Made by a program: the position numbers and the translations under genes
The notes under the pieces: generated by a model
Databases searched by the model: none
What the model was told of the DNA's origin: nothing
Seen by the model: the letters and a program-made list of their open reading frames with translations, nothing else
Source of the DNA: Mycolicibacterium mucogenicum DSM 44124
Lineage (GTDB): Bacteria > Actinomycetota > Actinomycetes > Mycobacteriales > Mycobacteriaceae
Assembly (NCBI RefSeq): GCF_005670685.2
Contig: NZ_CP062008.1
Coordinates: forward strand, 496,001 to 560,000
Direction: 5' to 3'
Length of the DNA: 64,000 nt
Part shown: piece by piece, positions 35,600 through 44,951 of the stretch
How the letters are laid out: the number at the start of each line of letters is the position of its first letter
Numbering within the stretch: position 1 is the stretch's first letter

Positions 35600-36265
35600 T
35601 CACATCGGCGGCATCAGGACCGAGTCGATCATGTACACCGTGGCATTCGCGGTCTTGACTCCGCCGCACACCAGCGCGGCGTCATTGACTTTCAGTCCTG
35701 CGCCGTCGCCGGTGACGCTCACCGGCGAGCTCTCGAGGGTGGTGTGGGTGCCGGCCACCGCCGCAGGCGAGAGTTGGCCTTGTACAACGTGATACGTGAG
35801 GATTTTGGTCAGGGTGGCGGAGTCCGTCTTGAGTGAATCCAGGGTCGCTGCCGGCAACTTCTTGAAGGCATCATCGGTGGGCGCGAAAACGGTGTATTGG
35901 CCATCGTTCAGCGTCGCGACCAGGTTGACGTTCGGGTTCAGCTTGCCCGACAGCGCCGCCGTCAGCGTGGTCAACATCGGATTGTCGGAGGCTGCCGTCG
36001 CGACCGGGTGCAAGCCCATCCCGGCGACCGAACCCGGCCCGGTGGGCACCTGCTGCGCGTAGGCCTGGCAACCAGTGCCCACGAGCGCCGTGACGGGCGG
36101 AGCCGATGTCACTGCCGTGGCAGCACTTGGCATTGAGGCCATGTTCGTACTCGGCGCAGCCGAGGGTGCCGATTTGGTGCCGGCGTCCGAACACGCTGAT
36201 AAGCCGACGACGGCGACAATCGACATGCCGGCGGCCGCGATGTGTGAATAGCGAGGGTGTTGCAT
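35600..36265 (-). CDS. Fasciclin-domain lipoprotein (MPT83/MPT70-like)
   Basis: The 221-aa protein has an N-terminal lipoprotein signal with the lipobox [10 protein letters not shown]. An Ala/Ser/Pro/Thr-rich linker is followed by a FAS1 domain: [44 protein letters not shown] and [13 protein letters not shown]. This matches the MPT83/MPT70 antigens, which are surface lipoprotein or secreted forms and have a suggested adhesion role. It is on the minus strand, 88 bp downstream of the methyltransferase-1 start but not obviously in its operon. Confidence 0.9.
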   Translation of the reverse strand: MQHPRYSHIAAAGMSIVAVVGLSACSDAGTKSAPSAAPSTNMASMPSAATAVTSAPPVTALVGTGCQAYAQQVPTGPGSVAGMGLHPVATAASDNPMLTTLTAALSGKLNPNVNLVATLNDGQYTVFAPTDDAFKKLPAATLDSLKTDSATLTKILTYHVVQGQLSPAAVAGTHTTLESSPVSVTGDGAGLKVNDAALVCGGVKTANATVYMIDSVLMPPM

Positions 36266-36528
36266 CCGGGTCTCCTTTGTGCGGACGACTGCCGCCGTGG
36301 TTTGTTCTTTGTTTACTGATTCGGAACCCCGGCGCCTTTGGATGGGTCTGCGGGCAGATGGAATGAGGTTTGTCCGCCAACATGATTCGACTTAAGGGAG
36401 GAAGCGGCCAGATTCGGGTAACCGAAGACACCGAATTCGCTGCCGCACCCATCCGGGCTGCCCTTGGCTCCGAACCACTCCTGCGACCCGCGCGTGATGG
36501 CTCGGGCGTCGGACGAGAGTGAGACCAC

Positions 36529-37707
36529 ATGACGCAGCGATTTGACGTGGCGATCGTGGGCGGCGGACCGGCCGGTGCCGCCGCGGCGTGGCAGGCGGCG
36601 CAGGCCGGGGCCCGTGTGCTGGTACTCGACAAGGCTGAGTTCCCCCGCGACAAGCCGTGTGGCGACGGCCTGACGCCCCGGGCCGTCAGCTACATCCAGA
36701 AGATGGGACTTGCCGAGCAGGTTGCGAAGTTCCACCGTGTCAATCGAGCCACCGTCTACAGTCCGAGCCGTTGGGACCTGGCATTTCCGGACCGCCCGGG
36801 GATGCCTGATCACGGTCACGTGGCGCGTCGACTGGATCTGGACTTGATGCTGCTCGACCGGGCCGAGTTCTGCGGGGCGCAGGTGCGCCGCGGCGCAGAG
36901 GTGGCCGGGCCCATCATCGATTTCGGTGGGCGGGTCGCCGGAGTGATCCTCAAGACCGGGGAACGGGTCGCTGCCGATGCCGTAATCGCCGCTGACGGCG
37001 CCCATTCGCCGATCAAGCGGGCACTGGAACTCAAGTCGCGCTACAACGGCTACGCGGCGATCGCGATTCGCGCAGAAATGTCGGCGGAACGCCCGGATGT
37101 CGATTCTCTTGACGTACACCTGCAGCTCAGATTCGAGGGCGATCAGCTGCCGGGCTATGGCTGGGTATTCCCGCTCGGAGGCGGCCGGGTCAACGTCGGC
37201 CTGGGTTACGTCAACAGCTACAAGAAGTGGCGACAGATCAATGCGACGCGGCTGCTGGGCGAGTTCCTCGCCGGGCTGCCTGCCGAGTGGAATCTACCGG
37301 CGATCGATGAATTGATGAAAGCCAAAGCCGTGCAAGCATGGCGGCTCCCAATGGGTTTCACCGCCTGGCCCCCGTGGCGGCCGGGCGTCCTTTTCGCCGG
37401 CGACGCCTTGGGCGCGGCGCGCCCCGCCTCAGGTGCGGGAATCTCGAAGGCCCTGCAGTCCGGTCTGGCAGCCGGTGAGTGCGCTGTCGCGGCGCTGACC
37501 AATGGCGGCCCAGGCGATTTCACCAACTACGCCCAGCGGGTAGAGGAGGCGTGGGGTACGGAATACCGCCGCGGCCGGTGGTTCCACAAGTTGGTCGGTG
37601 TACCGGCGATCGCGGCCGCCGGCGTGCGCACACTCGACGTCGTCAGCAATCCGTCCGTGCGCGCGAGACTGCTGTTCTGGGAGCAATGGTCCAACGCTCA
37701 GAGCTAG
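36529..37707 (+). CDS. Geranylgeranyl-reductase-family FAD-dependent oxidoreductase
   Basis: This 392-aa flavoprotein has the FAD motif VAIVGGGPAGAAAAWQAAQAGARVLVLDKA, followed by the DKPCGDGLTPRAV motif of the geranylgeranyl reductase family, an internal AVIAADGAHSPIKRAL and the late FAD motif VLFAGDALGAARPASGAGISKAL. Known members reduce isoprenoid double bonds (MenJ in mycobacteria acts on menaquinone). Its position between mycolate-type methyltransferases suggests a lipid or isoprenoid substrate, but the actual one is unknown. The 263 bp upstream hold no convincing gene. Confidence 0.88.
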   Translation: MTQRFDVAIVGGGPAGAAAAWQAAQAGARVLVLDKAEFPRDKPCGDGLTPRAVSYIQKMGLAEQVAKFHRVNRATVYSPSRWDLAFPDRPGMPDHGHVARRLDLDLMLLDRAEFCGAQVRRGAEVAGPIIDFGGRVAGVILKTGERVAADAVIAADGAHSPIKRALELKSRYNGYAAIAIRAEMSAERPDVDSLDVHLQLRFEGDQLPGYGWVFPLGGGRVNVGLGYVNSYKKWRQINATRLLGEFLAGLPAEWNLPAIDELMKAKAVQAWRLPMGFTAWPPWRPGVLFAGDALGAARPASGAGISKALQSGLAAGECAVAALTNGGPGDFTNYAQRVEEAWGTEYRRGRWFHKLVGVPAIAAAGVRTLDVVSNPSVRARLLFWEQWSNAQS

Positions 37708-37747
37708 CGGGTGATACGCAGTGGCCCAGTGTATTTGGCGTGTGACA

Positions 37748-37781
37748 GCGTGCGACCGGCCCGGACGGGCCGATCGCACGC
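37748..37781. terminator. Stem-loop between convergent flavoprotein and methyltransferase genes
   Basis: GCGTGCGACCGGCCC pairs with GGGCCGATCGCACGC to form a stem of about 15 bp with one mismatch around a short loop. It lies between two convergent stops (37707 and 37786) and probably ends transcription from both sides. Confidence 0.7.
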
Positions 37782-37785
37782 ATAC

Positions 37786-38670
37786 CTAGGCCGCGGGCTT
37801 GTGATAGCCGGCCAGGGTGACGTCGAGCAGACCTTCGGTGAAGTAGCGTTCGCACCCACGCAGATATCTCATGAAGCGCTGGTAGACCTCCTCGGATTGG
37901 ATTTCCACCGCCTTCTCGTGGTTGGCCTCGAGCGCGTCGCCCCAGATCTTGAGCGTCCGGATGTAGTGCGGCCGTAGGGATATGGCCTCGGGGACGACGA
38001 AACCGGCTTGTTCACCGTGGGTGATCATCATCTCCGTCGTCGGAATCCGGCCGCCGGGGAAGATTTCGGTGACGATGAACTTGATGAACCGCGCCGTCTC
38101 GAAAGTGACCTTCTTGCCGTCCGCGTGCAGCTCGTACGGGTGATAGCCGACGCTGCTCTGAATCGTCATCCGGCCGTCGGCGGGAAGAATGCCGAAACAT
38201 TTCTTGAAGAAATCCGGATAGCGTTCGAAACCGAAATGTTCGAAGGCCTCGATGGACACGATCCGGTCGACGGGCTCGTCGAACTCCTCCCAGCCGTGGA
38301 GCAGCACCCGGCGGGTCCGGTCGGTGTCGATACCGTCCAGGAGTTGTTGTGTGAAGGCCCTCTGGTTCTTCGAGAGAGTCAATCCGACAACGTTGACGTC
38401 GTACTTCTCGACGGCCCGCTTGAGAGTGGCGCCCCAGCCACACCCGATGTCCAACAACGTCATTCCGGGTTTCAGGTCGAGCTTGTCGAGGTTGAGATCG
38501 ATCTTCGCGACCTGTGCTTCCTCGAGAGTCAGGGTCGGTGGCTCGAAGTAGGCGCAGCTGTAGGTACGCGACGGGTCTTGGAAGAGGGCGAAAAAATCGT
38601 CTGACAGGTCGTAGTGGGCTTGTACTTCTTCGAAATGGGGTCGCAGTTCGTTTTGGGAACCAGATGCCAT
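37786..38670 (-). CDS. Cyclopropane mycolic acid synthase family (PcaA/CmaA-like), paralog 2
   Basis: This 294-aa SAM methyltransferase starts at ATG 38670 ([45 protein letters not shown]). The SAM site is [17 protein letters not shown]; the active-site segment is [17 protein letters not shown]. The insertion [24 protein letters not shown] is characteristic of the cyclopropane synthases PcaA/CmaA1 rather than the methoxy/keto type. It probably cyclopropanates mycolic acid precursors. It starts 10 bp after the next methyltransferase stops, on the same strand. Confidence 0.9.
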   Translation of the reverse strand: MASGSQNELRPHFEEVQAHYDLSDDFFALFQDPSRTYSCAYFEPPTLTLEEAQVAKIDLNLDKLDLKPGMTLLDIGCGWGATLKRAVEKYDVNVVGLTLSKNQRAFTQQLLDGIDTDRTRRVLLHGWEEFDEPVDRIVSIEAFEHFGFERYPDFFKKCFGILPADGRMTIQSSVGYHPYELHADGKKVTFETARFIKFIVTEIFPGGRIPTTEMMITHGEQAGFVVPEAISLRPHYIRTLKIWGDALEANHEKAVEIQSEEVYQRFMRYLRGCERYFTEGLLDVTLAGYHKPAA

Positions 38671-38680
38671 GAATCGGGGC

Positions 38681-39544
38681 CTACTTCTCCAGGGTGAATT
38701 GATTGATGTCGACCTGGCGCAGCTTGAAACCCTTTGCACAGCCGGTCAGGTACTTCATGTAGCGGTCGTAGACCTCGACGGACTGGATCGCTACAGCCTC
38801 ATCGCGGTGTGCTTCCAGCGCTTCGGCCCACAGGTCGAGGGTTTTCGCGTAGTGCGGCTGCAGCGACTGGACCCGGGTCACCCGGAATCCGGCCGCGGTC
38901 GCTTGCTGCTCCACCATCGCTGCCGACGGCAGTCGACCGCCCGGGAAGATCTCGGTGGTGATGAATTTGATGAATCGGGCCAGCTCGAACGTCAGAGGTA
39001 TTCCGAGTTCCTGGGCCTGCCGTGGGTCGAAGCCACAGATGGTGTGCAGCAGCATGACGCCGTCGGGCGGGAGCGCGTCGTAGGCCATCCGGAAGAACGC
39101 CGGATAGCGGTCGTGGCCGAAATGCTCGAAGGCGCCGATCGATACGATGCGGTCCACCGGTTCGTCGTACTGCTCCCAGCCTTCCAGCAGGACTTTCCGT
39201 GAGCGCGTGGTGTCCAGGCCGCCGAGCAGCTGATCGACATGTGCGGCTTGGTTTTTCGAGAGTGTCAGCCCGACGACGTCGACGTCGTACTTCTCGATCG
39301 CGCGCCGCATGGTCGCGCCCCAGCCGCAGCCGATGTCGAGCAATGTCATACCGGGCTCGAGGCCCAGCTTGCCCAACGCCAGGTCGATCTTCGCCAACTG
39401 GGCCTGCTCCAGCGTCATGTCGTCGCGCTCGAAATAGGCACAGCTGTACGTCTGGCTCGGATCCAGAAACAGTCTGAAGAAATCATCTGACAGGTCGTAA
39501 TGCGCCTGGACGTCCGCAAAATGCGGCTTGAGTTTTTCTGCCAT
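38681..39544 (-). CDS. Mycolic acid methyltransferase (MmaA4-like), paralog 3
   Basis: The 287-aa protein starts at ATG 39544 ([61 protein letters not shown]). It is nearly the same as paralog 1 along its full length. SAM site [17 protein letters not shown] and active-site segment [17 protein letters not shown] are present, and it ends [13 protein letters not shown]. The lack of the [13 protein letters not shown] segment of paralog 2 fits the MmaA (methoxy/keto mycolate) subgroup. It is first in a two-gene minus-strand unit with paralog 2. Confidence 0.9.
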   Translation of the reverse strand: MAEKLKPHFADVQAHYDLSDDFFRLFLDPSQTYSCAYFERDDMTLEQAQLAKIDLALGKLGLEPGMTLLDIGCGWGATMRRAIEKYDVDVVGLTLSKNQAAHVDQLLGGLDTTRSRKVLLEGWEQYDEPVDRIVSIGAFEHFGHDRYPAFFRMAYDALPPDGVMLLHTICGFDPRQAQELGIPLTFELARFIKFITTEIFPGGRLPSAAMVEQQATAAGFRVTRVQSLQPHYAKTLDLWAEALEAHRDEAVAIQSVEVYDRYMKYLTGCAKGFKLRQVDINQFTLEK

Positions 39545-39924
39545 GGCTTCCTCTCCAGGCCGACGGCCTGAGAATGCTGATCGCGCGCACACACCTGATC
39601 AGCCGGCGACATCGACGGCCCGCAGGGAGGTGCGGTTGCCCTGTACACGTGTGTGGCGCCCGCACGGTTCACGAGCACGACAACAGGTATTCGTTGCCAG
39701 GTTTCAGTTGGATGGGTGGGACGCCGAAATTGATGAGTTGGCCCAGTTGCTGGAGCGACATCGGCGCAGCGTTCGACAGCGCAGGAATTCGCGGTCTGGC
39801 GGCGCCCGCGCTGCTGGAGCGATCAGCCAGAGAAGCCCTGAAATATATTGCCGACGGCTTACCAGTGAAGCAACGACTCAGGCGCAATGCAAGAGCAAAC
39901 GCCCACGAACGGTCGGTGCGTCCG
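39545..39924. other. Intergenic 380 bp without a convincing gene
   Basis: The region between methyltransferase 3 and the Rv0779c-like gene has a less biased codon-position pattern than its neighbours. Open frames exist on both strands, for instance a 72-codon frame on the minus strand ending GNEYLLSCS at 39669, but none has a clear ribosome binding site or recognisable family. The 5' part probably holds the methyltransferase promoter. It may be the boundary scar of the inserted mycolate island. Confidence 0.5.
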
Positions 39925-40554
39925 TCAGGACGACGTGGGGCGGGCCGGGCGCAGGCCGGCCGACCGCAACTCCAGTGCCGCCAGCTTCCGGATCGCGATG
40001 GTGTCGTGGGTACGCCAGGCGGTCACCGGGTCGTCGGAAACCTCGGTCAGCTTTGCCAGCGGCCGGTTGGCCAGCGCCCGTAACGCCAGCAGCTGTTCGC
40101 CGGCATCGGTCGACGCCAGCGTCACCGCCGTCCACTTACGGCGGAAGAACCTGATCCGCAGCACCAGCCACGGCATTGCGACGGCGAGGATCGGCGGCAG
40201 CGCCACCGCCAGCGCGAGCACCCAGGCCAGCCAACTGGCCGTGCTGTTCAGGCTGTCGCCGGCGCCCGCGATGTCGACCGCGGCGCTGCCGGCCGACCGC
40301 AGCGGACCGCCGAACGCCTTCCCGATCAGGGGAATGCCGTCGGCGTTGTGGCCGGCGGAGGCCAGGCTGTCGGCGACGCCGTCGGCACCGTCGTGTACTT
40401 GGCGCCCGACATCGGCGATGGTGGCGATCGCGCTGTGCACCGCGACGCCGACCGAGATCCAGATCGCGAACCACACCAGCGCGACGACGTCGCTGGTCAG
40501 CTGGGCGAGCAACCGGCCCGGCGTCCGGGCATAGGGCACGTAGCGCGAACTCAT
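39925..40554 (-). CDS. Conserved membrane protein (Rv0779c-like)
   Basis: The 209-aa protein has an N-terminal TM helix (TSDVVALVWFAIWISVGVAVHS), a central region DVGRQVHDGADGVADSLASAGHNADGIPLIGKAFGGPL, and a second TM helix pair (SWLAWVLALAVALPPILAVAMPWLVLRI). A basic cytoplasmic C-terminus follows. Rv0779c occupies the same place, divergent from purC. Function is not known. The start could be ATG 40554 or ATG 40563. Confidence 0.8.
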   Translation of the reverse strand: MSSRYVPYARTPGRLLAQLTSDVVALVWFAIWISVGVAVHSAIATIADVGRQVHDGADGVADSLASAGHNADGIPLIGKAFGGPLRSAGSAAVDIAGAGDSLNSTASWLAWVLALAVALPPILAVAMPWLVLRIRFFRRKWTAVTLASTDAGEQLLALRALANRPLAKLTEVSDDPVTAWRTHDTIAIRKLAALELRSAGLRPARPTSS

Positions 40555-40584
40555 GCCACCCATCCCAACAGATAGGGTGGTCCG

Positions 40585-41484
40585 ATGCGCCCAGCTTTGT
40601 CCGACTACCGGCATCTGACCAGCGGCAAGGTTCGCGACCTGTACCGCATCGACGACGACCACCTGCTGTTCGTCGCGTCGGACCGGATCTCGGCTTTCGA
40701 CTACGTGCTCGACAGCGAGATCCCGGACAAGGGCCGCGTGCTCACCGCCATGAGCGTCTTCTTCTTCGATTACCTGGCCGAGCAGCTGGGCACCGCCAAC
40801 CACCTCGCCGGCCCGGCCGACGACGCGCGCATCCCGGCCGAGGTGCTGGGCCGCGCCCTGGTGGTGCGCAGCCTGGAAATGATGCCGGTCGAGTGCGTGG
40901 CGCGTGGATACCTGACCGGTTCGGGGCTCATCGACTACCGCAAGACGGGCCAGGTGTGCGGCATCGCGCTGCCGGAGGGGCTGACGGAGGCCAGCCGGTT
41001 CGGTGAGCCGCTGTTCACGCCGGCGACCAAGGCCGAGATCGGTGCGCACGACGAGAACATCGCGTTCGACGCCGTCGTGAAGCTGGTCGGGGCCGAGCGG
41101 GCCGAGCAGCTGCGCGACGAGACCCTGAAGGTCTACAGCGCCGCCGCCGCGCACGCGCTGACCAAGGGAATCATCCTGGCGGACACCAAGTTCGAGTTCG
41201 GGGTCGACGCCGACGGCGGGCTGGTGCTGGCCGACGAGGTGCTGACGCCGGACTCGTCGCGGTACTGGCCGGTGGACGGCTACACCGAGGGTGTGGTGCA
41301 GCCAAGCTTCGACAAGCAGTTCGTCCGGAACTGGCTGACCGGCCCGGACTCCGGCTGGGACCGCGCCGGCGACACCCCGCCCCCGGCGCTGCCCGACGAC
41401 ATCGTCGAGGCCACCCGGGCGCGCTACATCGAAGCGTACGAACGCATTTCGGGTCGTCGGTTCGCTGATTGGATCGGCGCATGA
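40585..41484 (+). CDS. purC: SAICAR synthetase PurC
   Basis: The 299-aa protein catalyses the eighth step of purine synthesis: CAIR + aspartate + ATP gives SAICAR. It has [35 protein letters not shown] (ATP site), [26 protein letters not shown] (signature), and [31 protein letters not shown] (the [12 protein letters not shown] motif). The end overlaps the ptrB start by 4 bp, as in M. tuberculosis. Confidence 0.97.
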   Translation: MRPALSDYRHLTSGKVRDLYRIDDDHLLFVASDRISAFDYVLDSEIPDKGRVLTAMSVFFFDYLAEQLGTANHLAGPADDARIPAEVLGRALVVRSLEMMPVECVARGYLTGSGLIDYRKTGQVCGIALPEGLTEASRFGEPLFTPATKAEIGAHDENIAFDAVVKLVGAERAEQLRDETLKVYSAAAAHALTKGIILADTKFEFGVDADGGLVLADEVLTPDSSRYWPVDGYTEGVVQPSFDKQFVRNWLTGPDSGWDRAGDTPPPALPDDIVEATRARYIEAYERISGRRFADWIGA

Positions 41485-43637
41485 GCGAGGCTCCCGTCGC
41501 GAAGAAGGTCGATCACCGTCGCGAACACCACGGTGACGTGTTCATCGACCCGTACGAGTGGATGCGGGACAAGACCGATCCCGAGGTGATCGCACTCCTG
41601 AACGCGGAGAACGCCTACACCGAGGAGATCACCGCACCACTGGAACCGTTGCGGCAGAAGATCTTCGACGAGATCAAGGCCCGCACCAAGGAGACCGACC
41701 TGTCGGTGCCGACCCGGCGCGGCGACTGGTGGTACTACGCCCGCAGCTTCGAGGGCAAGCAGTACAGCGTGCACTGCCGCTGCCCCATCAGCGATCCCGA
41801 CGACTGGACCCCGCCGCAGCTCGACGAGCACACCGAGGTCCCCGGCGAGCAGGTGCTGCTGGACGAGAACGTCGAGGCCGAGGGCCATGACTTCTTCTCG
41901 CTCGGCGCGGCCACCGTCAGCGTCGACGCCAACATCCTGGCGTACTCCGTCGATGCCGTCGGCGACGAGCGATACACGTTGAAATTCAAGGACTTACGTA
42001 CAGGCGAGCTGTACGACGACCGCATCACCGGCATCGGTGCCGGCGGCACCTGGGCGGCCGACAACCGGACGCTCTACTACGTCACGGTCGACGATGCCTG
42101 GCGGCCGGACACCGTCTGGCGGCACCGACTGGGCTCCGGGCTGCCCGGCGAGAAGGTGCACCACGAATCCGACGAGCGGTTCTGGGTGGGCGTCGGCCGC
42201 ACCCGCAGTGACAAGTACATCTTCATCGCCGCCGGCAGTGCCGTCACGTCCGAGATGCGCTACGCCGATGCCCGCGATTCCAAAGCCGAATTCAAAGTGG
42301 TGTTGCCGCGCAAGGACTCCGTCGAATACTCGGTCGAGCACGCGGTGGTCGGCGGCGAGGATCGCTTCCTCATCCTGCACAACGATGGCGCCGAGAACTT
42401 CGCGCTGGTGGACGTGCCGGTGTCCGATGCCCCGCTGACCAGCCTGGACGGTGCCCGCACGCTCATCGCGCACCGCGACGACGTGCGACTGGACGGTGTC
42501 GACGCGTTCGCCGACCAGCTGGTGGTCAGCTATCGGCGCGAGGCATTGCCGCGGATTCAGCTGTGGCCCTTCGACTCCGACGGCAACTACGGCGAGACCC
42601 AGGAGATCGCCTTCGAGTCGGAGCTGATGTCGGTCGGCCTGTCGGGCAACCCGAACTGGTCGTCGCCGCGGCTGCGGATCGGTGCGACGTCGTTCGTCAT
42701 CCCGGTGCGGATCTATGACCTGGACCTGGCCACCGGTGAACGAATCCTGTTGCGCGAGCAGCCTGTTCTCGGGGACTACCGCCCCGAGGACTACCTCGAG
42801 CGCCGGGACTGGGCGGTGGCCGCCGACGGCACGAAGGTGCCGCTGTCGATCATCCAGCGGGTGGGCGCGCCGACCCCGGCGCCGGCGCTGCTGTACGGCT
42901 ACGGCGCCTACGAGTCCTGCGAGGACCCGCGTTTCTCGATCGCCCGACTGTCGCTGCTCGACCGCGGCCTGGTGTTCGTCATCGCGCATGTGCGTGGCGG
43001 CGGCGAGCTGGGCCGCGGCTGGTACGAGCACGGCAAGCTGCTGGAGAAGAAGAACACCTTCACCGACTTCATCAGTGCCGCAGAGCATCTGGTCGCCACC
43101 GGCGTCACCCGGCCGGAGAACCTCGTGGCCCTCGGCGGCAGTGCCGGTGGACTGCTGATGGGTGCCGTGGCCAACATGGCGCCCCAGCTGTTCGCCGGCA
43201 TCCTGGCGCAGGTGCCCTTCGTCGACGCCCTGACCACCATCCTCGATCCGTCGCTGCCGCTCACCGTCACCGAGTGGGACGAGTGGGGTAATCCGTTGGC
43301 GGACAAGGACGTCTACGACTACATGAAGTCCTACACGCCGTACGAGAACGTGACGGCCCAGGACTACCCGGCGATTCTGGCGATGACGTCGCTCAACGAC
43401 ACCCGCGTGTACTACGTCGAGCCCGCGAAATGGGTTGCCGCGCTGCGTAGTACCAAGACCGACAACCATCCCGTCCTGCTCAAGACCGAGATGGCAGCCG
43501 GCCACGGCGGCACCAGTGGGCGCTACGAACGCTGGAAGGAAGCCGCGTTCCAGTACGCCTGGGTGCTAGCCACCGCGGACCGCGACAAATATGGCAGCGG
43601 CCAGGTAGACGACCTCCTGGACGGAGCGCACGCCTAG
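41481..43637 (+). CDS. ptrB: Oligopeptidase B (S9A), intact
   Basis: This is a 718-aa prolyl-oligopeptidase-family serine peptidase cleaving after basic residues in short peptides. The N-terminal beta-propeller (residues about 70-420) is followed by the alpha/beta hydrolase domain with the nucleophile motif [14 protein letters not shown] and C-terminal [13 protein letters not shown] carrying the histidine. Upstream [17 protein letters not shown] is typical of the family. The start ATG 41481 overlaps purC. In M. tuberculosis the corresponding gene is split into ptrBa and ptrBb; here it is one continuous frame. The last 72 bp overlap the convergent DoxX-like gene. Confidence 0.94.
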   Translation: MSEAPVAKKVDHRREHHGDVFIDPYEWMRDKTDPEVIALLNAENAYTEEITAPLEPLRQKIFDEIKARTKETDLSVPTRRGDWWYYARSFEGKQYSVHCRCPISDPDDWTPPQLDEHTEVPGEQVLLDENVEAEGHDFFSLGAATVSVDANILAYSVDAVGDERYTLKFKDLRTGELYDDRITGIGAGGTWAADNRTLYYVTVDDAWRPDTVWRHRLGSGLPGEKVHHESDERFWVGVGRTRSDKYIFIAAGSAVTSEMRYADARDSKAEFKVVLPRKDSVEYSVEHAVVGGEDRFLILHNDGAENFALVDVPVSDAPLTSLDGARTLIAHRDDVRLDGVDAFADQLVVSYRREALPRIQLWPFDSDGNYGETQEIAFESELMSVGLSGNPNWSSPRLRIGATSFVIPVRIYDLDLATGERILLREQPVLGDYRPEDYLERRDWAVAADGTKVPLSIIQRVGAPTPAPALLYGYGAYESCEDPRFSIARLSLLDRGLVFVIAHVRGGGELGRGWYEHGKLLEKKNTFTDFISAAEHLVATGVTRPENLVALGGSAGGLLMGAVANMAPQLFAGILAQVPFVDALTTILDPSLPLTVTEWDEWGNPLADKDVYDYMKSYTPYENVTAQDYPAILAMTSLNDTRVYYVEPAKWVAALRSTKTDNHPVLLKTEMAAGHGGTSGRYERWKEAAFQYAWVLATADRDKYGSGQVDDLLDGAHA

Positions 43638-44027
43638 GTTCGACGCCATCGATGGTGGGGTGTCGGGCATCTGCGCGGCGTAGATGTTGGCCGGGAACAT
43701 GGCCAGCATCAACAGGAACAGGCAGATGGCGGCCGCGACGCGCGTGGGCGGAAACAGCAGCCCGACGGCGCCGAGCAGTTCGAGCACGCCGGTGACGGCC
43801 ACCAGCCGTTCCGGTGACGGCAGCTGTGGGGGAACAATCGCGGTCATGTCGCGCCGCATGCCCGGCGTGAAGTGCGCGACGCCTGTCATGAAGAACATCA
43901 GGGCCAGGCCGACCGCGATGGCGCTCGGCCAGCTGTTGACGTAGCCGACTCCGAGCCACCCCGCGACGCGGGCGCCGAGGCTGCCCAGAACGAGAACGAG
44001 AAGAACGGCCACGGTGCGCCCCTCCAT
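43566..44027 (-). CDS. DoxX-like membrane protein
   Basis: The 153-aa protein has four hydrophobic segments: VAVLLVLVLGSLGARVAGWL, AIAVGLALMFFMTGVAHF, LVAVTGVLELLGAVGLLFPP and AAAICLFLLMLAMFPANIYA. The motif GVAHFTPGMRRDM and GVLELLGAVGL fit the DoxX family. Such proteins are small inner-membrane proteins, some linked to redox balance. It overlaps the 3' end of ptrB by 72 bp and is divergent from a TetR gene that may regulate it. Confidence 0.85.
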   Translation of the reverse strand: MEGRTVAVLLVLVLGSLGARVAGWLGVGYVNSWPSAIAVGLALMFFMTGVAHFTPGMRRDMTAIVPPQLPSPERLVAVTGVLELLGAVGLLFPPTRVAAAICLFLLMLAMFPANIYAAQMPDTPPSMASNLGVRSVQEVVYLAAAIFVAVRGG

Positions 44028-44028
44028 G

Positions 44029-44047
44029 ATCTAGTCGATGTCTAGAT
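44029..44047. promoter_or_regulatory. Inverted repeat between doxX-like and tetR genes
   Basis: ATCTAG-TCGATGT-CTAGAT is a 6-bp inverted repeat with a 7-bp spacer, directly upstream of the DoxX-like start (44027) and 45 bp upstream of the TetR gene. It is the best operator candidate for that TetR protein. Confidence 0.5.
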
Positions 44048-44091
44048 TGAGGATAGCGTTGAACTTGGCGCTGTCAAGATAGGATGCGGCC

Positions 44092-44643
44092 ATGGCCAAG
44101 GGCAGCTACCACCATGGCGATCTGAAGGCCGTCATCCTGGAGCAGGCGGCCGCACTCGTCGCCGAGCGCGGCGCCGATGGCATCTCGTTGCGCGAGCTGG
44201 CCCGCGTCGCCGGGGTGTCGCATGCGGCGCCCGCGCACCACTTCTCCGATCGGCGGGGGTTGTTCACCGCGCTGGCGACCGAGGGCTTCACGCAGCTGGC
44301 CGCTGCCCTCACCGAGGCGGAGCCCGAATTCGCGCACGCGGCAAGGGCTTACGTGCAGTTCGCCCTCGACCACCCCGGCCACTACGCCGTCATGTTCGAC
44401 AAGATGCTCTACGACGCGGACGACCCGGCCCTGCGCGCCGCCGAAGCCGAGGCGGCCGCCGAACTCACGGCCGGCGTCGCAACCCTGGTTGATCCCAACG
44501 CCCAGAACGACCCCGACGGCTCGGCCCTGGCCGCGTGGTCGCTGGTCCACGGCTTCGCGTTGCTGACCCTCAACGGCGCGGTCACCGACGCCGACCCTGT
44601 CGACACCGCCGAACGCCTCGCCCGCATCCTCTTCTCCGGCTAG
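44092..44643 (+). CDS. TetR-family regulator with WHG-type C-terminal domain
   Basis: The 183-aa protein has an N-terminal HTH: SYHHGDLKAVILEQAAALVAERGADGISLRELARVAGVSHAAPAHHFSDRRGLFTAL. The C-terminal segment SALAAWSLVHGFALLTLNGAV carries the W-x-x-x-H-G motif of the TetR_C_33 (WHG) domain. It is divergent from the DoxX-like gene, 64 bp apart, and probably represses it and itself through the 44029-44047 inverted repeat. Confidence 0.88.
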   Translation: MAKGSYHHGDLKAVILEQAAALVAERGADGISLRELARVAGVSHAAPAHHFSDRRGLFTALATEGFTQLAAALTEAEPEFAHAARAYVQFALDHPGHYAVMFDKMLYDADDPALRAAEAEAAAELTAGVATLVDPNAQNDPDGSALAAWSLVHGFALLTLNGAVTDADPVDTAERLARILFSG

Positions 44644-44667
44644 CCCCACCTCCCGCACCCACTTCCT

Positions 44668-44860
44668 GCGAGCGGCCGTGTTTGTACGGGAACACGCCGC
44701 AATCTGCGTGCAGAAAGGTCGCGCTCACAACTGCTGAGTGGCCGTGTTTGTATGGCAACACGCCGCAATCTGCGTGCAGGAAGGTGTCGCTCGTGGCTGC
44801 TGAGTGGCCGCGTTTTGTACACGTAGGTCGGCGTGTCGCCGGACAAACACGGCCGCTCGC
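44668..44860. repeat. 193-bp element with inverted ends and 66-bp tandem period
   Basis: The element begins with GCGAGCGGCCGTGTTTGT (44668-44685) and ends with the exact reverse complement of those 18 bases (44843-44860). Inside, GAG[CT]GGCCGTGTTTGTA... repeats at 44670, 44736 and 44802, a period of 66 bp; copies 1 and 2 are about 85 percent alike and the third diverges after about 16 bp. It lies between the TetR gene stop and the DUF2334 gene. No transposase or gene is inside. Confidence 0.8.
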
Positions 44861-44951
44861 GCTGAAGGGCGGCGCGAGAAAAGGGGCAGTGTTCAGGCGG
44901 CACCAATGTCACGGCAACCGACGGGACACCTGACGTTGTCACACTGCTTAC

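Noticed and set aside
35580..35606. Possible PhoP-box-like TGTGACAGTGTGATCC between methyltransferase 1 and the lipoprotein
   Set aside because: The repeats are too short and the spacing is wrong for the 7-4-7 PhoP box.
39669..39887. A 72-codon minus-strand frame ending GNEYLLSCS
   Set aside because: No ribosome binding site, family or neighbour context; kept only as a note on the intergenic region.
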